DNA of 25,788 nucleotides from a virus, in the IMG/VR virus record IMGVR_UViG_3300031951_011277, positions 1 through 25,788 of that record; one strand, written 5' to 3'. A model generated the notes under the pieces. The model saw only the letters and a program-made list of their open reading frames with translations. It was not told where the DNA came from and did no database searches. Shown here piece by piece: positions 16,511-22,632 of this stretch (positions are counted from its first letter, which is position 1; every line of letters starts with the position of its first letter). A program made the position numbers and the translations under genes.

Positions 16511-16594
16511 ATGAATATGCAACCAATAGTTTTCGGACTCGTTCTTATATTTTGTCTTTCTTTAATGGTAATTGAATCTGGAGTATTTAAATAA
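16511..16594 (+). CDS. Membrane micropeptide 1, 27 residues
   Basis: The frame starts directly after the stop of the preceding gene and encodes MNMQPIVFGLVLIFCLSLMV followed by IESGVFK. One transmembrane helix fills nearly the whole peptide. No clear ribosome site is seen, so translation may be coupled to the gene before it. The main support is its similarity to the next micropeptide: both share the pattern P/Q-I-[VI]-F-x-[LI]-VLI-x2-L-x-LM-x2-[ED]-S-x-V. Function is unknown; one-helix phage peptides can be holin-like, inhibitors of membrane proteases or structural subunits of membrane complexes. Confidence 0.6.
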   Translation: MNMQPIVFGLVLIFCLSLMVIESGVFK

Positions 16595-16614
16595 TAAACT
16601 GAGATGGAGGTATT

Positions 16615-16704
16615 ATGAATAAATTACCGCAAATAATATTTGCGATTGTATTGATTGGCAGTTTAACTCTTATGGCATTAGATTCTATAGTTAAAATGTC
16701 CTAA
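16615..16704 (+). CDS. Membrane micropeptide 2, 29 residues, paralogue of the preceding one
   Basis: A strong ribosome site (GGAGG, 5 bases before the ATG) precedes a frame for MNKLPQIIFAIVLIGSLTLM followed by ALDSIVKMS. It is one hydrophobic helix with a basic N-terminus (N-in topology expected). It aligns without gaps to the micropeptide 20 bases upstream, with identical F, VLI, L, LM, S and V positions and conservative changes elsewhere, so the two are probably a tandem duplication. The perfect ribosome site makes translation likely even though the peptide is so short. Function is unknown. Confidence 0.72.
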   Translation: MNKLPQIIFAIVLIGSLTLMALDSIVKMS

Positions 16705-16711
16705 ATAATTA

Positions 16712-16870
16712 ATGGCAATAATTCATCCAATAGATTTTTGGGTATACCTAATGATCAACTGTTGGTTTTTTCCACACACACTTATAAAACACACAAATGA
16801 ACGAACTAATTTATGTCCTACTAACAACTCATCTAACAATCATCGCAGTAACACTATATCTACATCGTAG
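16712..16870 (+). CDS. Possible small protein overlapping the desaturase start
   Basis: The frame encodes 52 residues (MAIIHPIDFWVYLMINCWFF, then a polar Asn/Thr/Ser-rich tail). The first part is hydrophobic enough for one membrane helix. The last 74 bases overlap the desaturase gene in another frame, and the polar tail there looks like shadow translation. There is no ribosome site. It could act only as a coupling leader for the desaturase, which also lacks a clear site, or it may not be a gene. Confidence 0.25.
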   Translation: MAIIHPIDFWVYLMINCWFFPHTLIKHTNERTNLCPTNNSSNNHRSNTISTS

Positions 16871-17501
16871 TCAAACTCATCTAGGCGTTACATTTCATCC
16901 AGTAGTAAATCACTTTTTTCGTTTTTGGTTATGGTTAACTACAGGTATGGTCACCAAACAATGGGTAGCCATTCATCGTAAACACCATGGTATGACCGAC
17001 CAAAAAGGTGATCCACATTCACCACAACTATTTGGTATATGGAAAGTTTTATTTGGTGGAGCATTTTTATATAACACCGCCAGTAAAGATACTTCAATGG
17101 TCAATGCGTTTGGTAGAGGAACACCAGATGATTGGATGGAAAAAAATGTATATAGCAAACATAGTAGATTAGGAATTACTTTGTTATTGCTTATAAATTT
17201 ACTTTGTTTTTCTTGGTGGGGTTTATTGATTTGGGGTATTCAAATGTTGTGGATACCTTTGTTAGCTGCAGGTGTAATCAATGGAATTGGTCATTATTGG
17301 GGGTATAGAAATGTCGAAACAAAAGAATCATCTAGAAATATTTTCCCTATTGGTATTATTATTGGTGGCGAAGAGCTTCATAATAATCACCATACTTCTC
17401 CTGGTTCTGCCAAGCTTAGTAGTAAATGGTTTGAAATAGATATTGGTTGGTTTTACATCAAAGTATTAGAGAATCTCAAACTGGCCACACTCAAGCATTA
17501 A
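16797..17501 (+). CDS. Fatty acid desaturase, membrane di-iron type
   Basis: This 234-residue integral membrane enzyme has all three histidine boxes: HRSQTH at 23-28, HRKHH at 60-64 and HNNHH at 195-199, plus H166 before the last box. They bind two irons. The form (short N-terminus, HRxxTH then WVAIHRKHH...D..GDPHSP) is that of the delta-9 acyl-CoA / acyl-lipid desaturase group, which puts a double bond into an acyl chain using oxygen and an electron donor. Hydrophobic segments lie at about 5-20, 36-52 and 125-165. Desaturase genes occur in marine cyanophages. A role in membrane fluidity during infection is inferred. The last 11 bases overlap the convergent Fe-S carrier gene. Confidence 0.92.
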   Translation: MNELIYVLLTTHLTIIAVTLYLHRSQTHLGVTFHPVVNHFFRFWLWLTTGMVTKQWVAIHRKHHGMTDQKGDPHSPQLFGIWKVLFGGAFLYNTASKDTSMVNAFGRGTPDDWMEKNVYSKHSRLGITLLLLINLLCFSWWGLLIWGIQMLWIPLLAAGVINGIGHYWGYRNVETKESSRNIFPIGIIIGGEELHNNHHTSPGSAKLSSKWFEIDIGWFYIKVLENLKLATLKH

Positions 17502-17814
17502 AAGAAGAACCACAACCACAGGTGGATTTAGCATTTGGATTGCTAATGACAAATTGTGAATTAAATTTTTCTTCTCTATAATCCAGTGTTGCACCTTGTA
17601 GATATTGAGAAGATATCACATCAACTACTATTTTAATTCCTTCACTCTCAATCACAAAATCATCTTCTGCAATTTCTTCTTCAAATGTGAATCCGTATTG
17701 ATAACCAGAACAACCTCCACCTTGCACAAACATCCGCAATGCACCATTAGGTAGTTTTTCTTCTACCAGTAAATCACGAACCTTGTTGATTGCACTATCG
17801 GTTACTTGAATCAT
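17491..17814 (-). CDS. A-type iron-sulfur carrier, ErpA/IscA/SufA family
   Basis: The 107-residue protein carries the three conserved cysteines of A-type carriers: C35 in GGGCSGYQY, and C99 and C101 in the C-terminal TCGCGSSF. The usual length is 105-120. The family takes a [2Fe-2S] or [4Fe-4S] cluster from the scaffold and passes it to apo-enzymes. I do not pick between IscA, SufA and ErpA. It is the last gene of a small operon behind an initiator-like tRNA and two tiny genes, overlapping the one before by 20 bases. The facing desaturase is a di-iron enzyme, not an Fe-S protein; its electron donor (ferredoxin) would be a client (inference). Confidence 0.93.
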   Translation of the reverse strand: MIQVTDSAINKVRDLLVEEKLPNGALRMFVQGGGCSGYQYGFTFEEEIAEDDFVIESEGIKIVVDVISSQYLQGATLDYREEKFNSQFVISNPNAKSTCGCGSSFNA

Positions 17815-17965
17815 TTTGTTTTTCTATCCGTTTAAATTCTTCATCTTCAGCGATTGCATCATCAATATCTTTTGGTTCTGGTAGTTCTGCACCGGTGCAT
17901 GAACCTCCATTATTGAACCATAACTCCATGGCTTGTTGACGATACTTTTCTAAATCGGATATCAT
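17795..17965 (-). CDS. Tiny acidic protein, 56 residues
   Basis: Found by hand translation. It starts [20 protein letters not shown] and continues with [20 protein letters not shown], then a charged tail. A helix is followed by an acidic segment; one cysteine is present. Its ATG overlaps the stop of the 40-residue gene (ATGA), and its end overlaps the Fe-S carrier by 20 bases, so it fits the overlapping-operon style exactly. GAGG lies 3 bases before the ATG, and an earlier AGG is at normal distance. I know no family. The location suggests a helper to the Fe-S carrier, but this is a guess. Confidence 0.62.
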   Translation of the reverse strand: MISDLEKYRQQAMELWFNNGGSCTGAELPEPKDIDDAIAEDEEFKRIEKQNDSSNR

Positions 17966-18084
17966 CTGCCTCTGCCTGCCTTACGCATCACAGTCATTTT
18001 GGGAACAAATGTTTGTTTTGGTTTTGGTGCTGATGGAGTTTTTGCTTTGGGTAATGTTACTGCTGGTTTTTTTGGTTCGGTCAT
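17962..18084 (-). CDS. Tiny Pro/Lys-rich basic protein, 40 residues
   Basis: Found by hand translation. The ribosome site is near perfect (AAGGAG, 6 bases before the ATG). The sequence is MTEPKKPAVTLPKAKTPSAP followed by [20 protein letters not shown]. It has no hydrophobic core and is very basic and proline-rich, so it is probably disordered and could bind nucleic acid or ribosomes (inference). The ATG is only 13 bases after the CCA end of the upstream tRNA, so the tRNA must be cut from the same transcript. It overlaps the next gene by 4 bases. Confidence 0.68.
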   Translation of the reverse strand: MTEPKKPAVTLPKAKTPSAPKPKQTFVPKMTVMRKAGRGR

Positions 18085-18097
18085 ATTATCTCCTTGT

Positions 18098-18172
18098 TGG
18101 TTGCGGGGGAAGGAATCGAACCTACGGCCCCTGGATTATGAGTCCAATGCTCTACCTCTGAGCTACCCCGCT
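18098..18172 (-). tRNA. tRNA with CAU anticodon and initiator-like acceptor stem (fMet-like)
   Basis: The 75-base gene folds as a full cloverleaf. Acceptor pairs 2-7 are GCGGGG with CCCCGC, while 1 and 72 are A and A and cannot pair. The D stem is GCTC/GAGC. The anticodon loop is CTCATAA (anticodon CAT) on TTGGA/TCCAG. The T arm is GTAGG-TTCGATT-CCTTC with one T-T mismatch. CCA is encoded. The last 12 bases (CCCCCGCAACCA) equal the end of E. coli initiator tRNA as I remember it. Missing 1:72 pairing and G-C pairs at 29:41 and 30:40 are initiator features, but 31:39 is A-U and the 11:24 pair is C-G as in elongators. A weak TATAAT (18181-18176) lies just upstream. Confidence 0.88.
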
Positions 18173-18224
18173 ATAATTATATATATCAAAAACTAAATTA
18201 ACTTTTTTGTATTCTGAAACCTCT

Positions 18225-18247
18225 GGAAAAAATTTCGGAGGCTCCGG
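18225..18247 (-). terminator. Weak intrinsic terminator after the DXD glycosyltransferase gene
   Basis: On the minus strand a short hairpin (CCGGA-GCC-TCCGA, 5 pairs with one wobble) is followed by AAATTTTTT. It lies 20 bases after the stop of the glycosyltransferase gene and ahead of the tRNA. The stem is short, so read-through into the tRNA and Fe-S carrier genes is likely. Confidence 0.45.
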
Positions 18248-18266
18248 CAACTCTAACCTTTTTTAC

Positions 18267-18980
18267 CTACCACTCACCTGACCAATGTTTTATATTGGCT
18301 TCAGCATAAAATTCTTGCTTTAATTTTTTCCAATCCATGATACCATCACCTCTATAAACTATCGTATCGTGTGGTGGATGTTCTTTGTACGTTTTAATAA
18401 ACGGAATTTGTTCCATATATTTACGCATCTCAGCAAACTTCTCAACACCAGGATTTGTATTAATCATTTCACCAAATAATACGGTTGTTACTGCATGCAT
18501 ATAAGTTTGTGGACCTAAAAAGAAAACATTCTTATGTCCTTCATATCGCCTCTGTAATATTAATTCAATAGTTTTTGCTTGAATTGGATTTTTAGGTTCC
18601 GTCAACATAAAATCTTGTGAAAAATCCCAATCCAAACAAGTTGGTAATACACATTTTATATTATCGGTTATAATTTTTGATAAAGGAATGTTATAGAAAC
18701 GGTCAATATCCATATAAAGACCACCTTCGTTGTATAACTTAAACAGCCTCCACAAATCTGTTTTTTCTACTATGTGTATATCTTTAATTAAATTGTAATC
18801 TCTTTTGTTTAATGTGTTTCTGAGATACTCATCAACATCACTATCATCATATACTGTAACTGTCCAGTCCGGATTTAAATCAATTAGATTTCGTAAACCA
18901 TTGAGAATAAGTGGTGATTTACTATCAACCACATCTTTAGTTTTCCAAGCAACGTGTGCAATTTTTGGTATGGAACTCAT
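18267..18980 (-). CDS. DXD glycosyltransferase (Gly_transf_sug / capsular type)
   Basis: The protein (237 residues from ATG at 18980) begins MSSIPKIAHVAWKTKDV, then NPDWTVTVYDD. At about 73-93 comes EKTDLWRLFKLYNEGGLYMD followed by ID, the hallmark of the DXD sugar-binding region in the mannosyltransferase/OCH1-like group (D91 and D93). This family transfers a sugar from a nucleotide donor to polysaccharide or LPS acceptors. An upstream frame extension to 19067 exists but would run into the opposite J-domain gene, so I reject it. The start lies only 13 bases from the divergent J-domain start. I see no ribosome site, so translation may start from a leader inside the opposite gene or be leaderless. 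Confidence 0.85.
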   Translation of the reverse strand: MSSIPKIAHVAWKTKDVVDSKSPLILNGLRNLIDLNPDWTVTVYDDSDVDEYLRNTLNKRDYNLIKDIHIVEKTDLWRLFKLYNEGGLYMDIDRFYNIPLSKIITDNIKCVLPTCLDWDFSQDFMLTEPKNPIQAKTIELILQRRYEGHKNVFFLGPQTYMHAVTTVLFGEMINTNPGVEKFAEMRKYMEQIPFIKTYKEHPPHDTIVYRGDGIMDWKKLKQEFYAEANIKHWSGEW

Positions 18981-18988
18981 TATAAATA
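18981..18988 (+). promoter_or_regulatory. T4-type late promoter box TATAAATA before the J-domain gene
   Basis: An exact match to the T4 late promoter -10 box, placed in the 13-base gap between the two divergent genes and pointing to the J-domain gene. Transcription would start about 6 bases after the box, at or next to the ATG at 18994, which predicts a leaderless or nearly leaderless message. An 8-base AT-only match is expected a few times by chance in this window; the position in the only gap makes it more credible. Confidence 0.5.
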
Positions 18989-18993
18989 TATGT

Positions 18994-19599
18994 ATGAATA
19001 AAAATCTATATGATATCTTAGGCGTTTCTAAAACTGCAACAGTTGAAGAAATTAAAGCCAAGTACAAATCTCTTGCTCAACAACACCATCCAGATAAAGG
19101 TGGTGATCCTGAGATATTTAAAGAAATAAAAAACGCCTATGAAGTTCTAAGTGATCCTGTTAATAGAAAAAAATATGACACTACCGGTCATTATGACTTT
19201 GGTACAAGTTTGCGTGACCAAGCTTTAGAACAACTCAGTCGTTTATTTTTTAATTTACTTCCAAATATTAATCCCGATCTTGATGATTTAATCCTTATCA
19301 TGAAGAATGAAAGTAGGAAAGAAAAACAAAATATTAATAATAACATTAATGCCTGCAATGGTTACATTTTTAGATTAAAAAAAATAATTAATAAGATTAA
19401 AAAGAAAAACGATCAAGGCGAAAATCTATTAAAAATGTTTGCCGAAACTCAATTAAAGAATCATGAAAACGAATTACAAAATTTTATACGACAAATACAA
19501 ATTGTTGATATTGTAATCGAAATACTTGAAGATTATCAATATGGTGATGTTACAACTTTAATTGAAAATTTTATGGATACTTCTACTCAAAACAATTAG
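18994..19599 (+). CDS. J-domain (DnaJ-like) co-chaperone
   Basis: I start at the ATG at 18994 (201 residues), where MNKNLYDILGVSKTATVEEI opens a standard J domain. HPD is at 32-34 (QHHPDKGG), then FKEIKNAYEVLSDPVNRKKY. The J domain (about 1-62) recruits and stimulates an Hsp70. There is no Gly/Phe linker or zinc finger; instead about 130 residues of Asn/Lys-rich helical, partly coiled-coil sequence follow, so it is a class C type protein with a specific client or site. The partner Hsp70 would be the host DnaK. It is an isolated plus-strand gene; its 3' end abuts the opposite-strand tRNA-Thr. Confidence 0.9.
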   Translation: MNKNLYDILGVSKTATVEEIKAKYKSLAQQHHPDKGGDPEIFKEIKNAYEVLSDPVNRKKYDTTGHYDFGTSLRDQALEQLSRLFFNLLPNINPDLDDLILIMKNESRKEKQNINNNINACNGYIFRLKKIINKIKKKNDQGENLLKMFAETQLKNHENELQNFIRQIQIVDIVIEILEDYQYGDVTTLIENFMDTSTQNN

Positions 19600-19673
19600 T
19601 GGTGCCCCTTGATAGAATCGAACTAACAATTCAAGATTACAAATCTAGCGTTATACCATTTAACTAAAGGGGC
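19600..19673 (-). tRNA. tRNA-Thr (UGU)
   Basis: A 74-base cloverleaf. The acceptor is GCCCCTT with AAGGGGC, 7 pairs without mismatch. The D arm is GTTA...TAAC. The anticodon stem is CTAGA/TCTTG (one T-T mismatch) with loop TTTGTAA, anticodon TGT. The T arm is GTTAG-TTCGATT-CTATC (one T-T mismatch). ACCA is encoded. It reads ACA codons, which AT-rich phage genes use often. It starts 7 bases after the upstream glycosyltransferase stop, so it is co-transcribed, and its CCA touches the J-domain stop codon on the other strand. Confidence 0.93.
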
Positions 19674-19680
19674 CAGAAAG

Positions 19681-20673
19681 TCAACTGCTTTTAATCCATT
19701 TATTAACGTATTTATCAGATACAAGATTGCATGTTGCAATCGACAAAAATCTTGCTGCTTGAATAATCAAGTAATTAATATTCTTACTATGTAGATTATA
19801 CTCATCTTCTTCAATTAAATTTTTCTCTTTTAAAGAGATTAAATCATTCATCATCGCTGTGAAAAATGTTATTCTAATTATTTGAGCATTAAATGAATTT
19901 ACAAATTTGTGGTCAAAAGAGAGAAGTTCTCTATGCAATTGATTCGTGTGGTGTCGGCGTTTAACCAAAGGAACATCCACAAAATAACAACCGCCGGATA
20001 AAAATGATCTAAAAGTCATTACTCGATCATGGCCATAGGCACAATAAGATGTTGTCAATTCAGGAAAATGTTTAAGTGATGATTTACGCCAAGCCATATT
20101 ACTACCAATTAGTATGTCATCTTGAGCTTTAAGTATCTTTTCATATTCCATAGGTTTTATTGATATATTGGACAGAGAAGAATTTTTTGGTTCTAATAAT
20201 ATTTTTCCTTGATGATCAATTAGTGAAGCATTAACCAAAATCATAGATGCATTCTTTGCTTGTTCATTGAATGCCTTAACCAAAACTGCACAACGCAGAC
20301 GGTGAGAAATGTCATCACCGTGAGATTGACACACCAAATCACATGATGTTTTTTCGGCCATCAGATGTAGATGGTCTCTTACCAATCGTGATGTGCCAAC
20401 TCGCATTAGTATTGTGTGCTTCAATTCAGATTTACTAATATAATCAACAACCGTTTGATACGCAACAGCAAAAGTATTATCAGTAGAAGCATCATCTGAT
20501 ATTAAAATTTCAACTGCCACTCCTTCTTGTTTTAATACAGAAGTAATTGCCTCGGCAACGAATTCTTCACAGTTATAAACAGGCATAACTACTGAAATTT
20601 CTGGTTGTTCTGATCCTTGATGGACTGTTACAAAGTTATCTTTATAACTACTAAGGTTTTTAATTATATTCAT
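19681..20673 (-). CDS. GT2-family glycosyltransferase
   Basis: About 330 residues. The GT-A/GT2 layout is clear: ISVVMPVYNCEEFVAEAITS near residue 27, then ILISDDASTDNT, VCQSHGDDISHRLRC (the DxD-like site is GDD) and YGHDRVMTFRSFLSGG (the xD region with H and R) near 215. A C-terminal helical part of about 90 residues (FFTAMMNDLISLKEKNLI) has no membrane anchor. I start at the ATG at 20673 (14-base overlap with the upstream acyltransferase); a TTG 15 bases earlier gives an alternative. Its partner gene makes acylated sugars or sialic-acid-like sugars, so the pair probably adds a modified sugar to a glycan. Confidence 0.85.
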   Translation of the reverse strand: MNIIKNLSSYKDNFVTVHQGSEQPEISVVMPVYNCEEFVAEAITSVLKQEGVAVEILISDDASTDNTFAVAYQTVVDYISKSELKHTILMRVGTSRLVRDHLHLMAEKTSCDLVCQSHGDDISHRLRCAVLVKAFNEQAKNASMILVNASLIDHQGKILLEPKNSSLSNISIKPMEYEKILKAQDDILIGSNMAWRKSSLKHFPELTTSYCAYGHDRVMTFRSFLSGGCYFVDVPLVKRRHHTNQLHRELLSFDHKFVNSFNAQIIRITFFTAMMNDLISLKEKNLIEEDEYNLHSKNINYLIIQAARFLSIATCNLVSDKYVNKWIKSS

Positions 20674-21310
20674 GTGCAGGAATTCCAAGATTCTTTGAAA
20701 ATTCTTGTGTGTTACGGTTTATCAAGGTACTAGATCCAATAAAACTTTTATTTGCTATATTAATTGAGTTTAATATTGTGGTGTTTAATCCAATAAATGT
20801 TTGTGAACCAATAATGGTTCTGCTGCCTACTGTTACTTCAGCTGATATGAAGCAATGATCTTTAACTACACAATGGTGTCCTAAATTAACACCAGAACGA
20901 ACTATTGTATTGTTTCCAATCTCAACAAAAGGTTGCACTATAGTTCCTTCATATACCAATACGTTTTCACCAAGCTTGACGTTTGTTGCTACCAATGCTC
21001 GGCTCGATATGTAATTAATAAACTTGTATCCCATCGACTTAATTAATTCGTAACGAGATTGCCTGAATACATTGGTGTTATACGGATTTGATATTTGAAA
21101 ACCTGCCGGAAATATAAAATCAACTTGGTCTGGTGGAAACTCTTCCAGTATTTTTTCAAAAGGAATAACCGGAAGGGATTCGTGATTAGAGTTGGTGATT
21201 CTATCTTGGTCCACAGTAAATGCCACAACTCGATAAGGACTATCTACAGATAGATAGTAATTCGTTGTGCTAGCGGAATCTTGATTACCAAATACTATTA
21301 CAGGTTTCAT
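20660..21310 (-). CDS. Sugar O/N-acyltransferase, NeuD/PglD-like left-handed beta helix
   Basis: The 216-residue protein has a Rossmann-like N-terminal half (MKPVIVFGNQDSASTTNYYL, then VVAFTVDQD, FIFPAG), as in the PglD/NeuD nucleotide-sugar-binding domain. A run of hexapeptide repeats follows from about residue 105: VKLGEN, VLVYEG, TIVQPF, VEIGNN, TIVRSG, VNLGHH, CVVKDH, CFISAE, VTVGSR, TIIGSQ. These form a left-handed beta helix that trimerises and uses acetyl-CoA. The HHCVVKDH region holds the likely catalytic His. Such enzymes acetylate amino-sugars or sialic-acid-type sugars. Substrate unknown. It is followed by a glycosyltransferase with a 14-base overlap. Confidence 0.88.
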   Translation of the reverse strand: MKPVIVFGNQDSASTTNYYLSVDSPYRVVAFTVDQDRITNSNHESLPVIPFEKILEEFPPDQVDFIFPAGFQISNPYNTNVFRQSRYELIKSMGYKFINYISSRALVATNVKLGENVLVYEGTIVQPFVEIGNNTIVRSGVNLGHHCVVKDHCFISAEVTVGSRTIIGSQTFIGLNTTILNSINIANKSFIGSSTLINRNTQEFSKNLGIPAHEYN

Positions 21311-21317
21311 TTACTAC

Positions 21318-21482
21318 TTAAACTGTTTTTCTTGCAATAGCGTTTTTGATTTTGGCTTTGATTTTTGGTTTGCTCGTTGATTCTAACAGTTTTGTTAGTT
21401 GAGCAATGTTTAAAGGACCTAATCTCGGTTTGCCGTTTTTGGTCAACATGGGATTTTTCTTTTTAGATTTCGCAACTGCCAT
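21318..21482 (-). CDS. Small basic conserved phage protein, 54 residues
   Basis: Found by hand translation. AAGGA lies 8 bases before the ATG. The sequence is MAVAKSKKKNPMLTKNGKPR, then LGPLNIAQLTKLLESTSKPK and IKAKIKNAIARKTV. The motif KKKNPMLTKNGKPRLGPLN is one I recall from small conserved proteins of marine T4-like phages, without known function. The protein is strongly basic and mostly helical, so a nucleic-acid-binding or ribosome-associated role is plausible (inference). It lies 20 bases after the tRNA-Gly CCA end and 7 bases before the acyltransferase, in the same transcript. Confidence 0.78.
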   Translation of the reverse strand: MAVAKSKKKNPMLTKNGKPRLGPLNIAQLTKLLESTSKPKIKAKIKNAIARKTV

Positions 21483-21502
21483 AATATAGTCCTTTAAGAA
21501 TT

Positions 21503-21572
21503 TGGAGCGGTGGCTTGGATTTGCACCAAGTGACTAGATTGGACACCTAATCTGGTTCTATACCCCGACCGC
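21503..21572 (-). tRNA. Aberrant tRNA-Gly (UCC) with short D arm
   Basis: A 70-base element with encoded CCA. The acceptor GCGGTCG pairs with CCACCGC (one C-C mismatch), and the discriminator is T, as in tRNA-Gly (which also starts GCGG). The T arm CTTGG-TGCAAAT-CCAAG is perfect but lacks the usual TTC. The anticodon region is ambiguous. In one fold TTAGG/TCTAG holds a 7-base loop TGTCCAA with anticodon TCC (U33 replaced by G). In another, AGATT/AATCT holds an 8-base loop. The D arm has only 3 pairs (GGT/ACC). A promoter 5' to it (21582-21610) would start about 3 bases before the tRNA, which argues that it is expressed. Confidence 0.65.
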
Positions 21573-21581
21573 ATATGTAAT

Positions 21582-21610
21582 ACTATAACATTATATAGTT
21601 TGATTGTCAA
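21582..21610 (-). promoter_or_regulatory. Near-consensus sigma70 promoter for tRNA-Gly and the acyltransferase operon
   Basis: Minus strand: TTGACA (21610-21605), a 17-base spacer, TATAGT (21587-21582), 11 of 12 consensus positions. The -35 lies in the last codons of the metallopeptidase gene. The predicted start, near 21575, is about 3 bases from the tRNA-Gly 5' end. Confidence 0.72.
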
Positions 21611-22127
21611 TGGTTATTTGTGGTATATTTAACCATGCTATTGGTTCTGGCTTGAGTGGTGCATCTGGATTACGAACATCACTAAACACTTCCCACAATT
21701 TTTCTTTAATAGCAAATTTGGTAAATAATCCTGTTGATAACCCAAAAGCTTCAACTTCCCATGGTTCATCATAGTAATTTAAGTTTTCTGTAATTTTCTG
21801 GCCTCTCCAACGAGTACCATATTCATTCATTTCATTATAAGCATATTGTTTAACATGAACCATTTCATGTGCTAATGTTTCCAATATATCATGTGAACCT
21901 ATAACCGGATTCAATTCTATTTGAAATTCTCTAGGTTTATTGCTTTCGTTGTAGTCCAATACGTCAGCATAACCCAAAACGTCAAGTTTAGAATTAAATT
22001 TAATCCGTACACATATATTTTCTAACATTTTTGCAGTCATCAACTGTTCAGCATAAAAAATAGCCGCACGCTTTACAAACGGCCGAAAGCGTTCTTTATC
22101 TGGACATCCGACTATACTGAGTTGCAT
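21591..22127 (-). CDS. SprT-like zinc metallopeptidase
   Basis: The protein (178 residues from ATG at 22127) has the zinc motif HEMVH at 87-91 (ILETLAHEMVHVKQYAYNEM), where two His and one Glu are the zinc site and catalytic base. A third ligand is likely in the following WEVEAF region (residues about 120-130). The short size and the HExxHxxQ form resemble SprT/WLM-like proteases, some of which remove protein-DNA crosslinks in other organisms. That role for the phage gene is inference. AGGAG lies 10-14 bases before the chosen ATG; a TTG further upstream at 22166 gives a less likely longer form. The gene end carries the -35 of the next promoter. Confidence 0.78.
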   Translation of the reverse strand: MQLSIVGCPDKERFRPFVKRAAIFYAEQLMTAKMLENICVRIKFNSKLDVLGYADVLDYNESNKPREFQIELNPVIGSHDILETLAHEMVHVKQYAYNEMNEYGTRWRGQKITENLNYYDEPWEVEAFGLSTGLFTKFAIKEKLWEVFSDVRNPDAPLKPEPIAWLNIPQITIDNQTI

Positions 22128-22181
22128 TTGAGGTTTCTCCTGTGAAAACCAACTAATACTTCTCAAATATTTAGGTGCTAT

Positions 22182-22628
22182 CTAGTTTTCACCTGGTGAA
22201 ATTTGTTCTACTGATATACCACATCTATTTAAGAAGTCTATACCGATGGTATCTCGATACGAATTACGGTAATATATTTTTTTAATACCAGCGGTATAGA
22301 CTTGTTTTGCACAATGAATACACGGTGCATGTGTCAGGAACATGGTGGAACCATCTCCAGATTCACTACTCTTGGCGAGTTTAGCGATGGCATTAGCCTC
22401 AGCGTGGATCACTTCATCCTTGGTTTTGGTGATGACACCGCCATCCTCGTGTATTTCTATCACTTCTTCACATTCATTGGTCCATCCGGCCGGCATACCA
22501 TTATAACCAATAGAAATAATCCTATCATCTTTGACAATAATAGCACCAACTTGTAATCGTTTTGCGGATGATAGTTTGGCGAATCTTTCTGCCACATCCA
22601 TATAAGCGTCAATAAATTTTTGTTTCAT
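22182..22628 (-). CDS. cd: dCMP deaminase, T4 Cd type
   Basis: The 148-residue protein has the zinc-dependent deaminase signature HAEANA at 75-80 (H75, E77) and APCIHCAKQV with C103 and C106. GYNGMPAGWTNECEE near 41-55 is typical of dCMP deaminases. The enzyme makes dUMP from dCMP for thymidylate synthesis, which AT-rich phages need. Shorter than T4 Cd (193 residues): the T4 insert zinc region is absent. No strong ribosome site is visible; the ATG is 5 bases after the CCA end of tRNA-Met, so the tRNA is processed from the same RNA. Confidence 0.93.
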   Translation of the reverse strand: MKQKFIDAYMDVAERFAKLSSAKRLQVGAIIVKDDRIISIGYNGMPAGWTNECEEVIEIHEDGGVITKTKDEVIHAEANAIAKLAKSSESGDGSTMFLTHAPCIHCAKQVYTAGIKKIYYRNSYRDTIGIDFLNRCGISVEQISPGEN

Positions 22629-22632
22629 AGTT

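Noticed and set aside
21503-21572. Reading the tRNA-Gly element as a plus-strand tRNA
   Set aside because: The plus strand has a GGTTCTATACC that looks like a T arm, but only two pairs form there and there is no CCA. The minus strand has the perfect T arm, the encoded CCA and a promoter.
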